DNA of 64,000 bases from Erodium maritimum (GCA_963921825.1 OY997593.1:55164039-55228038); one strand, 5' to 3'. Shown: positions 49,901-59,891, counted from the stretch's first letter. Notes: generated by a model not told the origin, from the letters alone. Program-made: numbers and translations.

Positions 49901-50012
49901 CAACTATCTCCTTTTCCCTTTTTTTCTTTTCCACAAAACACTTGTTGCAAGTTCTTACCCACTTGTTTCGATTTTCAAAATATTACCCTTTAGAAATAAG
50001 TGGGGTTTTACA
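46911..50012 (-). mobile_element. Solo LTR E, long-LTR Ty3 group (minus strand)
   Basis: A 3102-bp unit starting TGTCACGCCCC and ending GGGGTTTTACA on the plus strand, with 5-bp flanks ACCAC (46906-46910) and GCCAC (50013-50017). Closest in style to LTRs A and D. It carries the hairpin (TGAGCGTAAGCTCA, minus strand, 47218-47231), an array of CACCGGAATCCTCAACGGTG units (47690-47960) and a 47-bp array of AATATCCCGCAGGATCAATC units (48003-48245). The GC-rich part at 49020-49860 produces overlapping open frames that are not genes. Confidence 0.82.
47690..48245 (-). repeat. Two adjacent minisatellites in LTR E
   Basis: First about five units around CTACACCGGAATCCTCAACG and GTGTAGGTACCAT, then about five units of 47 bp around CCCGCAGGATCAATCAATCA. 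Neither matches the arrays of the other LTRs. Confidence 0.85.
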
Positions 50013-50589
50013 GCCACCAAGGTACAGGGAGGTGTGGTCGAAATGGGAGAGACACGTCGGATTTAGGAAAAAAACACCGGAGCAGTCGAGAGAACGACCG
50101 GTTCTGGGATGCTGGAGACTAAAACTTGCATCCAGAACCGAGCCCAAAGTCGAAGCTGTGCAGTCTAGATGGGGAGTCAAAACGCGTTGGAGGAACACCT
50201 AATTCTGGGCCGAAACCTACCACTAGTCGAGCGGATCTGGATAAACCATCCAGATCAGAGGACCTAAAGTTGTTAATCGAGCCCCTATGGCACAGAAGCG
50301 ACAAGAAGGCGACGAGTAGGACGTGAAGGTGTAGACACAAACGGAACCCGATGACCGGAAAAATAGATGAGGAGGGCGAGGTGAAGGGAAGCACAAGCAG
50401 AACGAAGAGGGGGTAAAGGAAAATGGGGCAGAGGGATGGTGAGAGACAAAAAAGGGTAAGGAGAAGGGACACCTTCGCCAGTAACAGCCACGACTGAGGT
50501 CGTGGTCGTCATCGGCAAGGACAAAGGGAAGCGGCGACGATGGAAGCTTAGCGTTTGGAGGTAGGCAGAGGCCAACCAATGTTCATACA

Positions 50590-52447
50590 TAATCTTAATA
50601 ATACAAGTTGTGGGTTATTTACACCATAACCATAGCATAAATAATCCTAAAAACCAAGAAAAGGTGATGATAGAAGGAGGAACGAGATAACATATACTTA
50701 AATTGATGAACCCATGCCTTTCTTTCTCCAAACTTGCCTCCGATGGTTGTCTTTGGCACAAGCTCTTTCTTTGCAGCTCCTTTCTTTATCTCATTGCACC
50801 TGATGGCTTAAGAATGCACCCACGAGTATGGTGGAACTTCAACTCTCTCCTGACACTATAAGGGACCTCTTTAGTTGGAAAAATAAGATAAATGAGGTTC
50901 TCTTCGAGAAGCTCGAGATAGCTTTCTATTTATAGCCTCAGATGTGCACAACTTCTATTGACGTTGCCCTTCGTCGACGCGCCTTGTTCCGCAATCTTTA
51001 GGGGTTTAACATCGTTAATACCATCAAATGGATGACGTCATCAGAATGAATTCCTTGGTTCCCAAGTTACGGAGTTTGACGGTGTCACCTCCATAGTCAG
51101 CTGACTCCTTGAAGAACTTTTCTCCGGACTAGACCACTCTTTGATGTTTTCCTCTAGCTCCCGGTACATAATCATGTCCAAGAAAAGAGGGATGAACAAC
51201 ACTAAAATGATCTAATTATGATGCTTTCTATGGGTGAAATAGGTGTATATCCACAATGTTAGCAAAAAGGTGTAAAAATTTATTGGTTTGTAGAAAAGGA
51301 TAAAGATATTTTAAAAATAAAAAAACTATGAAATACGGAAGGAGAAGCTAAAGAATGATGAACAAGAAACATCTCACAAATGCGAGGATATGCATGACAC
51401 ATGGAAAATACATTAATAAGTTGCAAATGAGATTCTTAGTGACAATAATAACCATCTTGTGATGTTTCTAAGACTTTTCTCACTTAGTCTTCGATAGTCA
51501 AGATGCAGGCCCATGTCAAAAAGCTTTAAGTGCTAAACGATTATCGAACATCAAATCTAGAAGAGCTAGTTATAGAGATAGTATCATGAACCTTTGCATG
51601 CATTTTGCTAAAGAAGACATAACCATACGAGCCTCTAAAATGTCATAATTACTTTCCCTACATAGGCTAACAAACTATCTCCATTGGTCTACATTGGAAG
51701 GCCCTCACTCATTTCTATCACTATGAGTCCTTTACGCCTATAGATCAAACCCTAAAGTCTTGTCTTTTATGGTATTTGTGTGCATCCGGTATGTTTTAGG
51801 AAAGTGCAATACAAACATCATCCTACATATTAGCTAGGATCATGGGGCCAATCCAGTCTAAAGACAACCCTACAAATTCGATCTATTAGAGGAGTGTTCG
51901 TTGGTTTGTCAAGCTAGTACAACTAAAGCCGACCCTTTGAATATGGTGGCCTTAGGGAAATAAATATTAAAAATCTCATTTTTATTAAAAGGAGGGGGTA
52001 CTCCTATAAGTAGGTTTCTCAATTGCTAATTGTTATGCAACTCTTGGATAGAATACACATATCATTATGCATGTTCGGCATGTTCTATCTTGATGCTCCC
52101 GAGTGAAAGCTCTCATTTTCTACTCGGGTTAGGTAAAACCACGTCTAGGTAATGGATAAGTGTGTATCCATCTTTTCCTTACCTAGGCACATACATGTCC
52201 CATTCTTTAGCGCACCAACACATAGTCCTTTGGTTTGGTAAATTCCTAACTTGAAACCCTATATATCCCACGCTTTGGAGTACCAATAACATATTCCCTA
52301 AGTTTCGGTCGGTGGTCGCGATAATAGATAAGCATCACATTGACCTAATACTAGTTTTGAGAATTCATTTATTTTATTATATAAAATAGTAAAAATACTT
52401 AACATGCATAAGAATAATGTATCCAGACATATTTCTTAGCATATATA
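50590..52447. other. Unclassified stretch, probably decayed LTR-element DNA
   Basis: No long frame. A TATA-like word on the minus strand (GGCTATAAATAG, about 50924-50935) and AT-rich body suggest old LTR or promoter sequence. Element ends were not found. Confidence 0.3.
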
Positions 52448-52461
52448 AACCTATCCATGTT

Positions 52462-53426
52462 TTTTTTAAACGGGTAACCGGAGAAGTGCATTAATGCCAA
52501 AAGGTAACCAAACAAGGTAGGACGTAACCGCCCAGGGTTCCAGATATATGTCCGGGCCGACCGTAGCAAGCCCAGCGCTCATGGACCCATAAAAATAGCC
52601 TACTTGATATCGTAGGCAACAACTTAGGACATCCTCTTACCAACGTCTCAGAACAACAAGACATGAAATGAAAAATCCTAACCAAAGTAGAAGATAAATT
52701 GTAGAATTAAATAAAAATGACCAGAAATGTCGAGCTGTGAATGCGGGCTTCCCGAGACCTCCTAGCACTGGTTGTCCCGAGTATGTGGGTATAGGCCAAC
52801 AACGGCCAAACCCACCCCCGCCGAGTCTTCTCATTCCTGCATAGGAGGCTGCCCTGCCTCCGCTTGATGTGTCTGGTCCTCCACGATCTTGTCCATCTCA
52901 AGGTCCCTTGGTGAGCACCACGAGTCTACAACGGCTCGGGATAGTTGCGGGGGTTACGGTCGATCTCTGCATGTGGCCGGCGAGGGGCCATCCACTCTGG
53001 TGCCATGACGTGCTCCGGTGGCTGGGGTTTGTATGGGACGAGTGCACATGCGCCGACCGAGCCCGGTTTGTCCTTCAGCGGCGAATCCACGCGGAGTTCG
53101 AGATTTTGGTGTCCTGCCGACAGAGAAGTTGATCTGGCGGCGGTCGGCATAGATGAACTAACGTCTAAGAGAATGCCCGATGAGAATGGTTTCACAGTGA
53201 CGAGTTGGTGGGGGTGGACGGAACCCATCGAGGAGGGTCGGAGGAGGTTCGCGATTTGAGGAGGATATCGAGCAGGGAGGACAAGCAACCGGTGAGAGAC
53301 GATGAGTATTGTTGAAAAAACGGGTGAAGGAGAAGGTTGTTGAAAAAACCCTAGCTGGGGTAGTGTTGAACAACAATCAAGAATACCCGAGAGCTTGGAA
53401 GCAAGGAGCTTCAATGGTGAAAAGGG
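52462..53426 (-). mobile_element. Non-LTR retroposon R5, 0.97 kb
   Basis: Flanked by the perfect 14-bp duplication AACCTATCCATGTT (52448-52461 and 53427-53440). T-run at the left edge (A-tail on the minus strand, after CCGGTTACCCGTTTAAAAAAAA). A 162-codon frame (53414-52926, minus) begins 13 bp from the 5' end, is Pro/Ser-rich and matches no family I know. No reverse transcriptase. Length and structure match the other retroposons in the window. Confidence 0.72.
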
Positions 53427-53592
53427 AACCTATCCATGTTAATATGCACGCAAATGGGAATACTTGAAATCGGAAATTAGAAATTAGAAATTAAGCATAA
53501 AGTTATTTCCGACTTGGAGAAGGACGGGTTCATCTCATGTCCTTCCCAATATTATGTACTAGCCTATCACCCATGTATTGTGATTATTGTAA

Positions 53593-53887
53593 GAGCATCT
53601 ACAATCATGGGTGAGATGGTGCTGGCGAGGAGAAAACGTCGGCGAGGAACTGGCTGGGAGCAGGCGGGGAGCTCGCTGGCGGGGAGTGCTGGCTGGGAGC
53701 TTAAGGCCGGCACTTATCGCTGACGGGGAGCAAAAATGTGAGTAAAAGGGGTTCCTATAAGCCAACAGAAAAGCTTTATCATTGTAGCTCACTGGCTGGA
53801 AGTGCTGGCTGTAAGCCAAAAAAAAGTTTTTTATTCTCCCCGCCAACACCATCTCACCAGTTGCCGGCGAGATGGTTGTGGATGCTC
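53593..53887. mobile_element. Tourist-type (PIF/Harbinger) MITE
   Basis: 295 bp with ends GAGCATCTACAATCATGG and (reversed) GAGCATCCACAACCATCTCG, flanked by the 3-bp duplication TAA (53590-53592 and 53888-53890). Three-base TWA duplications with GRGCATC-type ends are typical of Tourist MITEs. The GC-rich interior has smaller inverted repeats around GGTGAGATGGTG and no coding sequence. Confidence 0.85.
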
Positions 53888-53959
53888 TAAGGTAATCACG
53901 GTGACTAGAAACAATAAAGAGGGGAAGGTGGGATCTTCCAAACAATAAAGAGCCAACTA

Positions 53960-54830
53960 TGCGTCTCACTCCAAGGGACATAGCAAGGTTGTCGTTCCGG
54001 TTAAGAAGGCTAAACCTCTGGTCAGGGAGACAGGCGATGGAGCAGAGGGGATTGCAGGAGAGAAAACGAAGATTGGTAAGGTGTCGTCTCCGGACAGAAA
54101 AACTTTGCAGACCTCGTCTAAGTAAGTGACCTTGAATTTAGAGATTTACCATATGAGAGCTCTGAAGATTGGGTCTGATGCTCCTTTGGCATGATCACCA
54201 AGTGATCTGTTCTCCGGCGTCCGAATAGGGGAGGTCGTTTTTTCGGTTTCGTTACCTTCTCGTCGGAGAACTATGCAGCTAAAGCTATGGAAACTTTCAA
54301 TGGATATCGATTAAATGGCTTGTTTGTGCCATGGCAAGGCCGAGAACGAGTCGTGGTTTCAAAAGAATCCAAGAACAGAGCATGGGTTGGACACATGTGG
54401 AAACACCGGTAAAGGTTGGGTCGGTCGGTGGAGTTGTGCCAGGTAATTGCACCCTTGTAGATCCACGGCCACAATCGGCGATGAGCTTCAAGTTGTGGTC
54501 AAATTCAAACTCCTGGATAAACGTTCGGGATCGTTATATCATAATTTGTTTTTGAATCATCCGCGCCAACTTCTAGAGTGGAGATCGATCCCGATCCTGT
54601 TGATTCTGCTTGGGATCTTGCAGGGACGTCTCTCATATTTCGATCGTAACTGAACAAGGACTGACTTCGTCTGACTTTTGTGTAGTCAAGCCTCGTTTTG
54701 ATGATGGGCTTGCGGCAACGGCCCAAAGTATAGTTCAGTTTGGGCCTATTCAGTCCCTTGCTGGTTCTGTACAAGTAGGACCCAATGCATCTAATCTTTT
54801 CCAAAAAAGATGGTGAGGGATAAAAATTGG
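53960..54830 (+). pseudogene. L1 LINE ORF1 remnant with an RRM
   Basis: A broken frame contains the RNP-1 motif RFFGFVTF (54236-54259), then ENYAAKAMETFNGYRLNG and a basic stretch. This is the RRM found at the start of ORF1 proteins of many plant L1 LINEs. A stop follows about 45 codons after RNP-1 and only scattered coding sense remains downstream (SSAPTSRVEIDPDPVDSAWD in another register). No endonuclease or reverse transcriptase is attached and no duplication was found. Confidence 0.6.
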
Positions 54831-55217
54831 ATATGTGTTGTGGGTATCATGAAGAAGATAGCATGCAGACCTAAAAATGGCCAATTAATGTGTTGTCATA
54901 AATTATGTATTTAATAAGCATTACTCGGCACGTTTGTCATCTTCTTTTTTGACGACTTATTTGTTTATGGTTGTTCTTAGTAGAGTTTTGTTTATGTTTT
55001 GAATCTATTTACAAAGTTACGGGTGATTAAAAACTCAAAAGAGGATCATGCTGGAGTAACCAAAATCATAAAAACAATAACCAAGGACCTAAGTAACATC
55101 ACAAAATCCAATACTAGGGAGTTAACACATTAAGCGTAAGGGCTCCATGTCCTTCTCCTCACATACATCTCCGTATTCAACCAAATCATCTTCTCTTAGG
55201 TTCAATTTTTCAAGGAC
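54831..55217. other. Spacer before the CACTA element, nothing recognised
   Basis: AT-rich, without a reading frame or repeat structure I can name. Confidence 0.4.
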
Positions 55218-55660
55218 CACTACTGCAGAATGCCACTTAGGTGACGGATAAAATGGATCCGTGACCTAAGTTTTGACACTCTAGCCACAGATACAACAAT
55301 CCGTCAGCCAAGAGGTAAAACTAAGGTCACGGATCCTGTATCCGTCACCCAAGTGAACCACCTGGCCGACGGATACACGATCCGTAGATAAGGTGACTCG
55401 TATATGTCGGCCAAGGGCTCATACTTCAGCCCCGTATGCTGTATCCGTTAGCCAAGTGAAAAAACTTTAGCCACGCATGTTGTATCCGTCAGCCAAGTGA
55501 AAAAACTTTACCCACGCATGTTGCATCCGTCAGCCAAGTGAGAAAACCTTAGCCACACATGTTGCATCCGTCAGCCAAGTGAGAAAACCTTTGCCACACA
55601 TGTTGCATCCGTCAGTTAAGTGACTTGTATCCGTTGGTAAAGTGAGCCAATATACGAAAA
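55218..55660 (+). repeat. CACTA terminus and subterminal repeats
   Basis: About ten copies of a 20-bp motif (consensus TRYATCCGTCAGCCAAGTGA), some paired as inverted repeats such as GACGGATACACGATCCGT. Subterminal arrays of this kind are binding sites for CACTA transposase proteins (TNPA in maize Spm). Confidence 0.88.
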
Positions 55661-56006
55661 TATTTAATTGTATCCCGATGAACATATCTACATTACACAT
55701 GAAATATGTATGAAACAATCCGTATATAAACACAAAAACAGTTCATAGATAATGTGTTTGGAAATAGTTCATAGATAAGTTTGGAAACAGTCCATAGATA
55801 ATGTGTTCACAGAAACACAACATTAATCATACTTGTAAAAGAAAACACAGAAACGCCTAATAGAGTTACGAACCAAGCAGGATTCAGATGACACGCTCGT
55901 GCATTTCTTTGTTCACTTCCATCCATTCCACAAAAGGTCCAAACCACGCAGGCTCCGCTATAGCTTGAAGGTCATTGTCGTGAACCTCGTTCATCCACGG
56001 AGGGGT

Positions 56007-56234
56007 CTACTGCGGGCCTATAACAGGGAGTGGAGGTATGTCAATACCTTTCTCACACATCAGGTGAAAAATATAGTCGAAGCGTTGATGTGCTTCCTGG
56101 ACTAGTAGGGAATAATATTGGACCCACGATGGGGCAGCTGCAACGTTGACTCCATGTGGACCAGGTACAACTGTTCCTGTATTTTCACGTCGACGCCACC
56201 TACGCTCGAGTCTACGATTAGAGTTTGGTTCCAT
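56007..56234 (-). CDS. Small CACTA opposite-strand ORF 3 (75 aa)
   Basis: MEPNSNRRLERRWRRREN is a strongly basic start. The middle (PSWVQYYSLLVQEAHQRFDY) looks amphipathic and helical, and the end is Pro/Ile-rich (GIDIPPLPVIGPQ). It resembles no family I know. It lies between the subterminal repeats and ORF 2, on the strand opposite to the transposase, and may be a separate small gene or the last exon of a spliced gene including the two ORFs upstream. A DNA-binding or TNPA-like accessory role is a guess from position and charge. Confidence 0.4.
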   Translation of the reverse strand: MEPNSNRRLERRWRRRENTGTVVPGPHGVNVAAAPSWVQYYSLLVQEAHQRFDYIFHLMCEKGIDIPPLPVIGPQ

Positions 56235-56470
56235 AAATCCTGACTTGACTCAAAGAACATATTACAATTATAATCAATCCCAAATAATTAAGTCAAATCA
56301 TACAAAATTAATATTCATAAAAACCAACACTTAATTAATACAGTGAACAAAAATTAAAACAACCGTTAAACATTCAAATTACAAAGTCATAGAATAAGTG
56401 ATATTGAAATAAAAGTCGTCCTTAACACACATCCGTTAGATATTAGTAAATTAATAATCTAGCTAGGTGT

Positions 56471-56902
56471 CTAGTCTTCGTCCTCACGCTCCGTGTTGTC
56501 TTTTAGCCACTGCACGTACACCCTTGCGTCATGCTTCGGGCCGCGCATGGAGGTGGCTCCATAAGATGTACGAGACTCTGAAATAGCAGCAACCCTTGCA
56601 GGAATACGCCAAGCTCTTTCCTCAAGCCTAGCTCTTACAGCAACTCGTTCAACGGCTCGTTCAGTAGCAAGTCTTTCTCTTTCAGCAGCTTCTTCAGCCA
56701 CAATCCTTTGTCCCTCTCGGTTAATGAGGCCCAGTAACCTCATCCGAGCAGCTGCTACCGCTCTCGTGCGTGGCAAAGACTCTCTTGCAATGCTGTTGAA
56801 TAAGCGCTTCATCTCAGCATGCAAATCAGGCCCCACTTGTTGTGGTCCATCATATTCTTCATCTGAGATAATGTTCTCCCCTACGCTACTTCTGTCATCC
56901 AT
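56471..56902 (-). CDS. Small CACTA opposite-strand ORF 2 (143 aa), paralogue of ORF 1
   Basis: Starts MDDRSSVGENIISDEEYDG (acidic). A long, highly charged helical stretch follows (residues about 52-100: RMRLLGLINREGQRIVAEEA then ERERLATERAVERV), likely a coiled coil, then a basic patch and an acidic C-terminus (DNTEREDED). It shares SSVGEN and the LI..EG.R.....EERER/D.VA pattern with ORF 1 at 57079-57399, so the two look like diverged duplicates. A possible acceptor (TTTTCTTTCATTAAG) just upstream means it could instead be an exon. I do not recognise the family; CACTA elements usually need a second, DNA-binding protein and this is a candidate. Confidence 0.5.
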   Translation of the reverse strand: MDDRSSVGENIISDEEYDGPQQVGPDLHAEMKRLFNSIARESLPRTRAVAAARMRLLGLINREGQRIVAEEAAERERLATERAVERVAVRARLEERAWRIPARVAAISESRTSYGATSMRGPKHDARVYVQWLKDNTEREDED

Positions 56903-57078
56903 TGACTTAATGAAAGAAAATCTTAGTACTATATCAAAACGAATATAGCATAAACAAATTTAAACTTATGTATATTAGCATTCATAAAATGTATTAGCAT
57001 ATTAATCACCGAGTCATACAATACGAACTTAAATATAACCTAATTTAAACATCGTTCATACACTAATTAAGTAGTAAA

Positions 57079-57399
57079 CTAGTCTCGGGACGCGCACTTG
57101 GAAGTCAATCCATCAGACGGAGTCCGTCTTGCGCTTTGAGCAGAGTGTCTCGCAGCGGCGACCCTATCTCGTTCTTCCCTTTGCTTTCTAAGTCTATCTC
57201 CTTCAGCTGAAATCAGACGCCTAATATACATGTGAGTCTTTGCCTCGTGCATCGAAGAAAGTCCCCTAGGAAATTTGTTCATCACGAAGTTCATTGATTT
57301 TTCCCAGTCTACTTCTGTCACTACGGGAACTTCTTCATCAATGTGATCTGCCCCAGTTAGGCTGTTCTCCCCAACACTACTGCTGTTGGTTTCATCCAT
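57079..57399 (-). CDS. Small CACTA opposite-strand ORF 1 (106 aa), paralogue of ORF 2
   Basis: MDETNSSSVGENSLTGADHI begins an acidic N-terminus. A VDWEKSMNFVMNKFPRGLSS segment follows, then a charged helix (YIRRLISAEGDRLRKQREER) and a basic tail. Register and spacing match ORF 2 (SSVGEN start; RLISAEGDRLRKQREERD against GLINREGQRIVAEEAAERE). Upstream, an acceptor (TATTAG, exon from 57411) could pair with a GTATGT donor at 58037, giving a 5'UTR intron and a transcript that starts near 58300, head-to-head with the transposase gene. Function unknown. Confidence 0.5.
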   Translation of the reverse strand: MDETNSSSVGENSLTGADHIDEEVPVVTEVDWEKSMNFVMNKFPRGLSSMHEAKTHMYIRRLISAEGDRLRKQREERDRVAAARHSAQSARRTPSDGLTSKCASRD

Positions 57400-57719
57400 C
57401 GAAAGGATAACCTAATACACACACGAATGAACTTGTTTTTCAGGATGCAAACATATCGTGCATTATATTAAACCCTACATTTCTAACTTTTTGAATCTTT
57501 GTCACACATGTATCGTATTTTATTAAGCCCTAAATTATTTTGGAACTAAACTTCCCGGAAACCCTTATTCAACACAAGGTTAATTATTTCTGCAACCATA
57601 AATTCCTGAAACCTACAATTATATATTGTGAAACTAAATTGCCCGGAAACCCCTAGCTTATTTCTGCAACCCTACATTTTTTTAAACCGTAAATTATTTT
57701 GAAACTAAACTGCCCGAAA

Positions 57720-57860
57720 ACTAGGGATGGCAATGGGTAGGGTATGGGTCGGATTTTGTGATACCCGTACCCTATCCGATTTTAATACCCAAAACCTGAT
57801 CAATACCCTACCCAATCTCTACCCATTCGGGCCGGGTATTACCCCGACTTGTTCATATGA
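57720..57860. repeat. Low-complexity block, possibly a hAT end
   Basis: Starts TAGGGATGGCAATGGG and continues with GGGTA/TACCC words. TAGGGATGGCAA-like ends are seen in some plant hAT elements, but no partner end or duplication was found here. Confidence 0.25.
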
Positions 57861-58037
57861 CATATGATCATAAGAAGAGAAAAATGGGGACCTAAGTAAC
57901 TATTTCATATAAATATAAGTAGTAAAAAATATGAAAGTATACAAACTTTTGCATGTCTCAAGTATCAACATTTCAAAATTTCTGAAATAAATCTAAAATC
58001 ATTTCAACTGTTTTTACAGATTTCAAACATTACATAC

Positions 58038-58284
58038 CTTCAAGTGAGGGAGGAGATGGAGGCGTTCGAGCAGAGAGAGGAAGAGCGGCGGTAGGGGCTT
58101 TGGAGCAGGCGGCGGCGGGTGGCGGGCGGCGGCTGGTGGTGGACGGCGTCGGACCAGACGGAGGGGGCGGCTGCGATGGAGAGAAGAGAGGAAGTGGGGA
58201 GAGTCTGAAATGGGAGGAACTAGGGTTTGTGGGAGTTAAATACGTGATATTCTTGACCGACAGATACATGCATCCGTTGGTCAA
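58038..58284 (-). other. Possible leader exon of the opposite-strand CACTA transcript
   Basis: A Pro/Ser/Ala-rich frame of up to 84 codons (58284-58030) runs over a strong donor (TTGAAG|GTATGT, intron from 58037). Spliced to the acceptor at 57412 its own frame would close almost at once, so it is better read as untranslated leader or upstream ORF. The Pro-rich composition is mostly a GC effect. Confidence 0.3.
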
Positions 58285-58405
58285 GGAAAAACGACAGCGT
58301 ATCGTTTAATGGACGAGTCCAGGGCTGAAACGATAGCGTTTTTGTGTATCTGTTACAGCTGGCCGATGGATACGTGCATCCGTCGGCCAAGTGTTTTCTG
58401 CTGGA
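58245..58405. promoter_or_regulatory. Divergent CACTA promoter region with subterminal-type motifs
   Basis: Two inverted pairs of the subterminal motif recur here, far from the terminus: TTGACCGACAGATACATGCA with CATCCGTTGGTCAA, and TGGCCGATGGATACGTGCAT with CCGTCGGCCAAGTG. They lie between the transposase start (58650) and the opposite-strand ORFs, where a shared promoter is expected. Binding of element protein to autoregulate is inferred by analogy with Spm. Confidence 0.55.
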
Positions 58406-58649
58406 CTTATTCTCAGCCACTCAAAAAAATTTACATTCTCTCCCATCTCTTTTTCATCTCCCAACTCTTTCTTTCTTCCCAAATCTCTTTTTTCTCTCCC
58501 ACCTCCATTTCTTTTTCTCTACACAAGATTCCCATTTTTATGTAAATATTGACAAGAATCTTTTGTCTTGTTCGATATTGACAAGATTCGTGGCTCGTGT
58601 TCGATATTGGTAAGAACCGTGCGTCGTGGACGTTGCTTCAAGCTCGAGA

Positions 58650-59891
58650 ATGGTATGTATGTTTATTTGATACATTTTGTTCCTCTTGTTGTGTATATGT
58701 ATTTAGATATTGTGTTCAATAGTTGTTAGTATTGACTGTGTATCAGGATATTGATAAGAGTTGGATGACTTTCACTAAGTACAATCCGAAGTTTATGGAA
58801 GGGGTAGCGGTTTTTATCGAATATATACAGACAACTTTCCCTAATATTGAATCACACAGGTGTCCGTGCGGTAGTTGTCTTAACGCATTTTACCAGACTG
58901 TGCCGGATATATATATGCATTTGATTCGGAACAGAATTATGAGGGGTTATGATGTGTGGATTTTTCACAGTGAAAAATTTAACATGCCTATCTTAACAGA
59001 AGTAATGAATAGTAGTAGAAGAAGTTGGGACATTGAAGGTTCATCAAGTAGCACAACTGTAGTAGTGAATGAAGATCATCGGAGCGATCCAGTAATTATG
59101 GAGTATATGGACGATGTGTTCCCATTTCGGTGTGGGGGACAAATGGATGAATTGGTACAGGATGACGATGACATTGCGGATGTTGACAGGTCGATTGCGC
59201 AAGAAGCGGTAGACAACTACACAAAGTTATTGAAAGAGCATTAAAAACGGTTGTACAAAGACGCGACAACGGATAGGTTGACGGTTATCATGGAGTTGAT
59301 GGCTCATAAGGAGAAATATCAATTGTCGAATGAAGCATTCACTGCGTCTTGTGTGTTGCATAAAGCATTGTTACCGGCTGAGAATCATTACCCGTCTTCA
59401 TTCAAAGAGGCAAAGAGTGTTTTGAAGAGTGGAGGGATGAGTTACAATACTTACCATGCATGTGAAAATGGTTGTATCTTATTCGATGGACCTAATGCGA
59501 AAGATGATGTGTGCTACAAATGTGATTCACCTCGCTAAGAAAAGCTCGTCGGAATGCGAAAACCAAAGGCTAAGAAAACTGTTAGATATTTCCCCATTAT
59601 TCCACAGTTGCTGAAATTGTACAGTTCAGCTGATATTGCAAAGCAAATGCAAAGCATGGTAGTAAGAAAAGAAGGATCGACCCGGATAAGATGACTCACC
59701 CAGCTGACGGGGAAGGCTGGTTGGACTTCGATATGACGTGTCCTCATTTTGGATTTGAAGCTGCCAATGTACGTTTTGCATTGGAAACTGACGGGTTTAG
59801 TCCGTTTGGTGAAAATGTTGTCCCTTATAGTGTGTTGCCCGTTGTAGTTATGCCTTACAATTTACCTCCAACCTCGTGCATGAAGAAATAA
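58650..59891 (+). pseudogene. CACTA TNP2 transposase, N-terminal part (broken)
   Basis: Predicted first coding exon is only the ATG at 58650-58652. A GT-AG intron (58653-58746) then gives DIDKSWMTFTKYN, matching the usual MDKSWM start of plant TNP2 proteins. Next comes the transposase-associated zinc-binding region (HRCPCGSCLN). Coding sense continues through LLPAENHYPSSFKEAKSVL, HACENGCILFDG and VCYKCDSPR to GEGWLDFD and LPPTSCMKK. In-frame stops lie at 59242-59244, 59536-59538 and 59889-59891, and a frameshift lies near 59650-59660. This copy therefore cannot make the full protein by simple translation. Role when intact: catalytic subunit that cuts CACTA termini in the nucleus. Confidence 0.85.

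Larger units (their letters stand above)
46168..50574 (-). mobile_element. Non-LTR retroposon R4, split by solo LTR E
   Basis: Flanked by 15-bp duplications ACCAATATTCATACA (46153-46167) and ACCAATGTTCATACA (50575-50589), one mismatch. A T-run at the left edge gives an A-tail on the minus strand (TTGCTTTGCTGATAAAAAAA). Removing solo LTR E (46911-50012 plus TSD) leaves about 1.3 kb, the size of R3, with the same tail style and a CT-rich start. The body has partly duplicated segments (46640-46680 and 46885-46910). No reverse transcriptase; the 120-codon minus frame at 46520-46882 has no recognised family. Confidence 0.7.

Noticed and set aside
52926-53414. 162-codon frame of retroposon R5 as a host gene
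   Set aside because: It lies wholly within a TSD-flanked insertion; kept only as a possible retroposon ORF.
55322-55350. CACGGATCC...ATCCGT in the CACTA array as homologous to the LTR palindromes at 8905 and 18815
   Set aside because: The shared core is short and palindromic; flanks and periodicity differ, so convergence is likelier.
58030-58284. Pro-rich 84-codon frame as the N-terminus of the opposite-strand CACTA protein
   Set aside because: Splicing its good donor to the best acceptor (57412) closes the frame at once; an untranslated leader is more likely.
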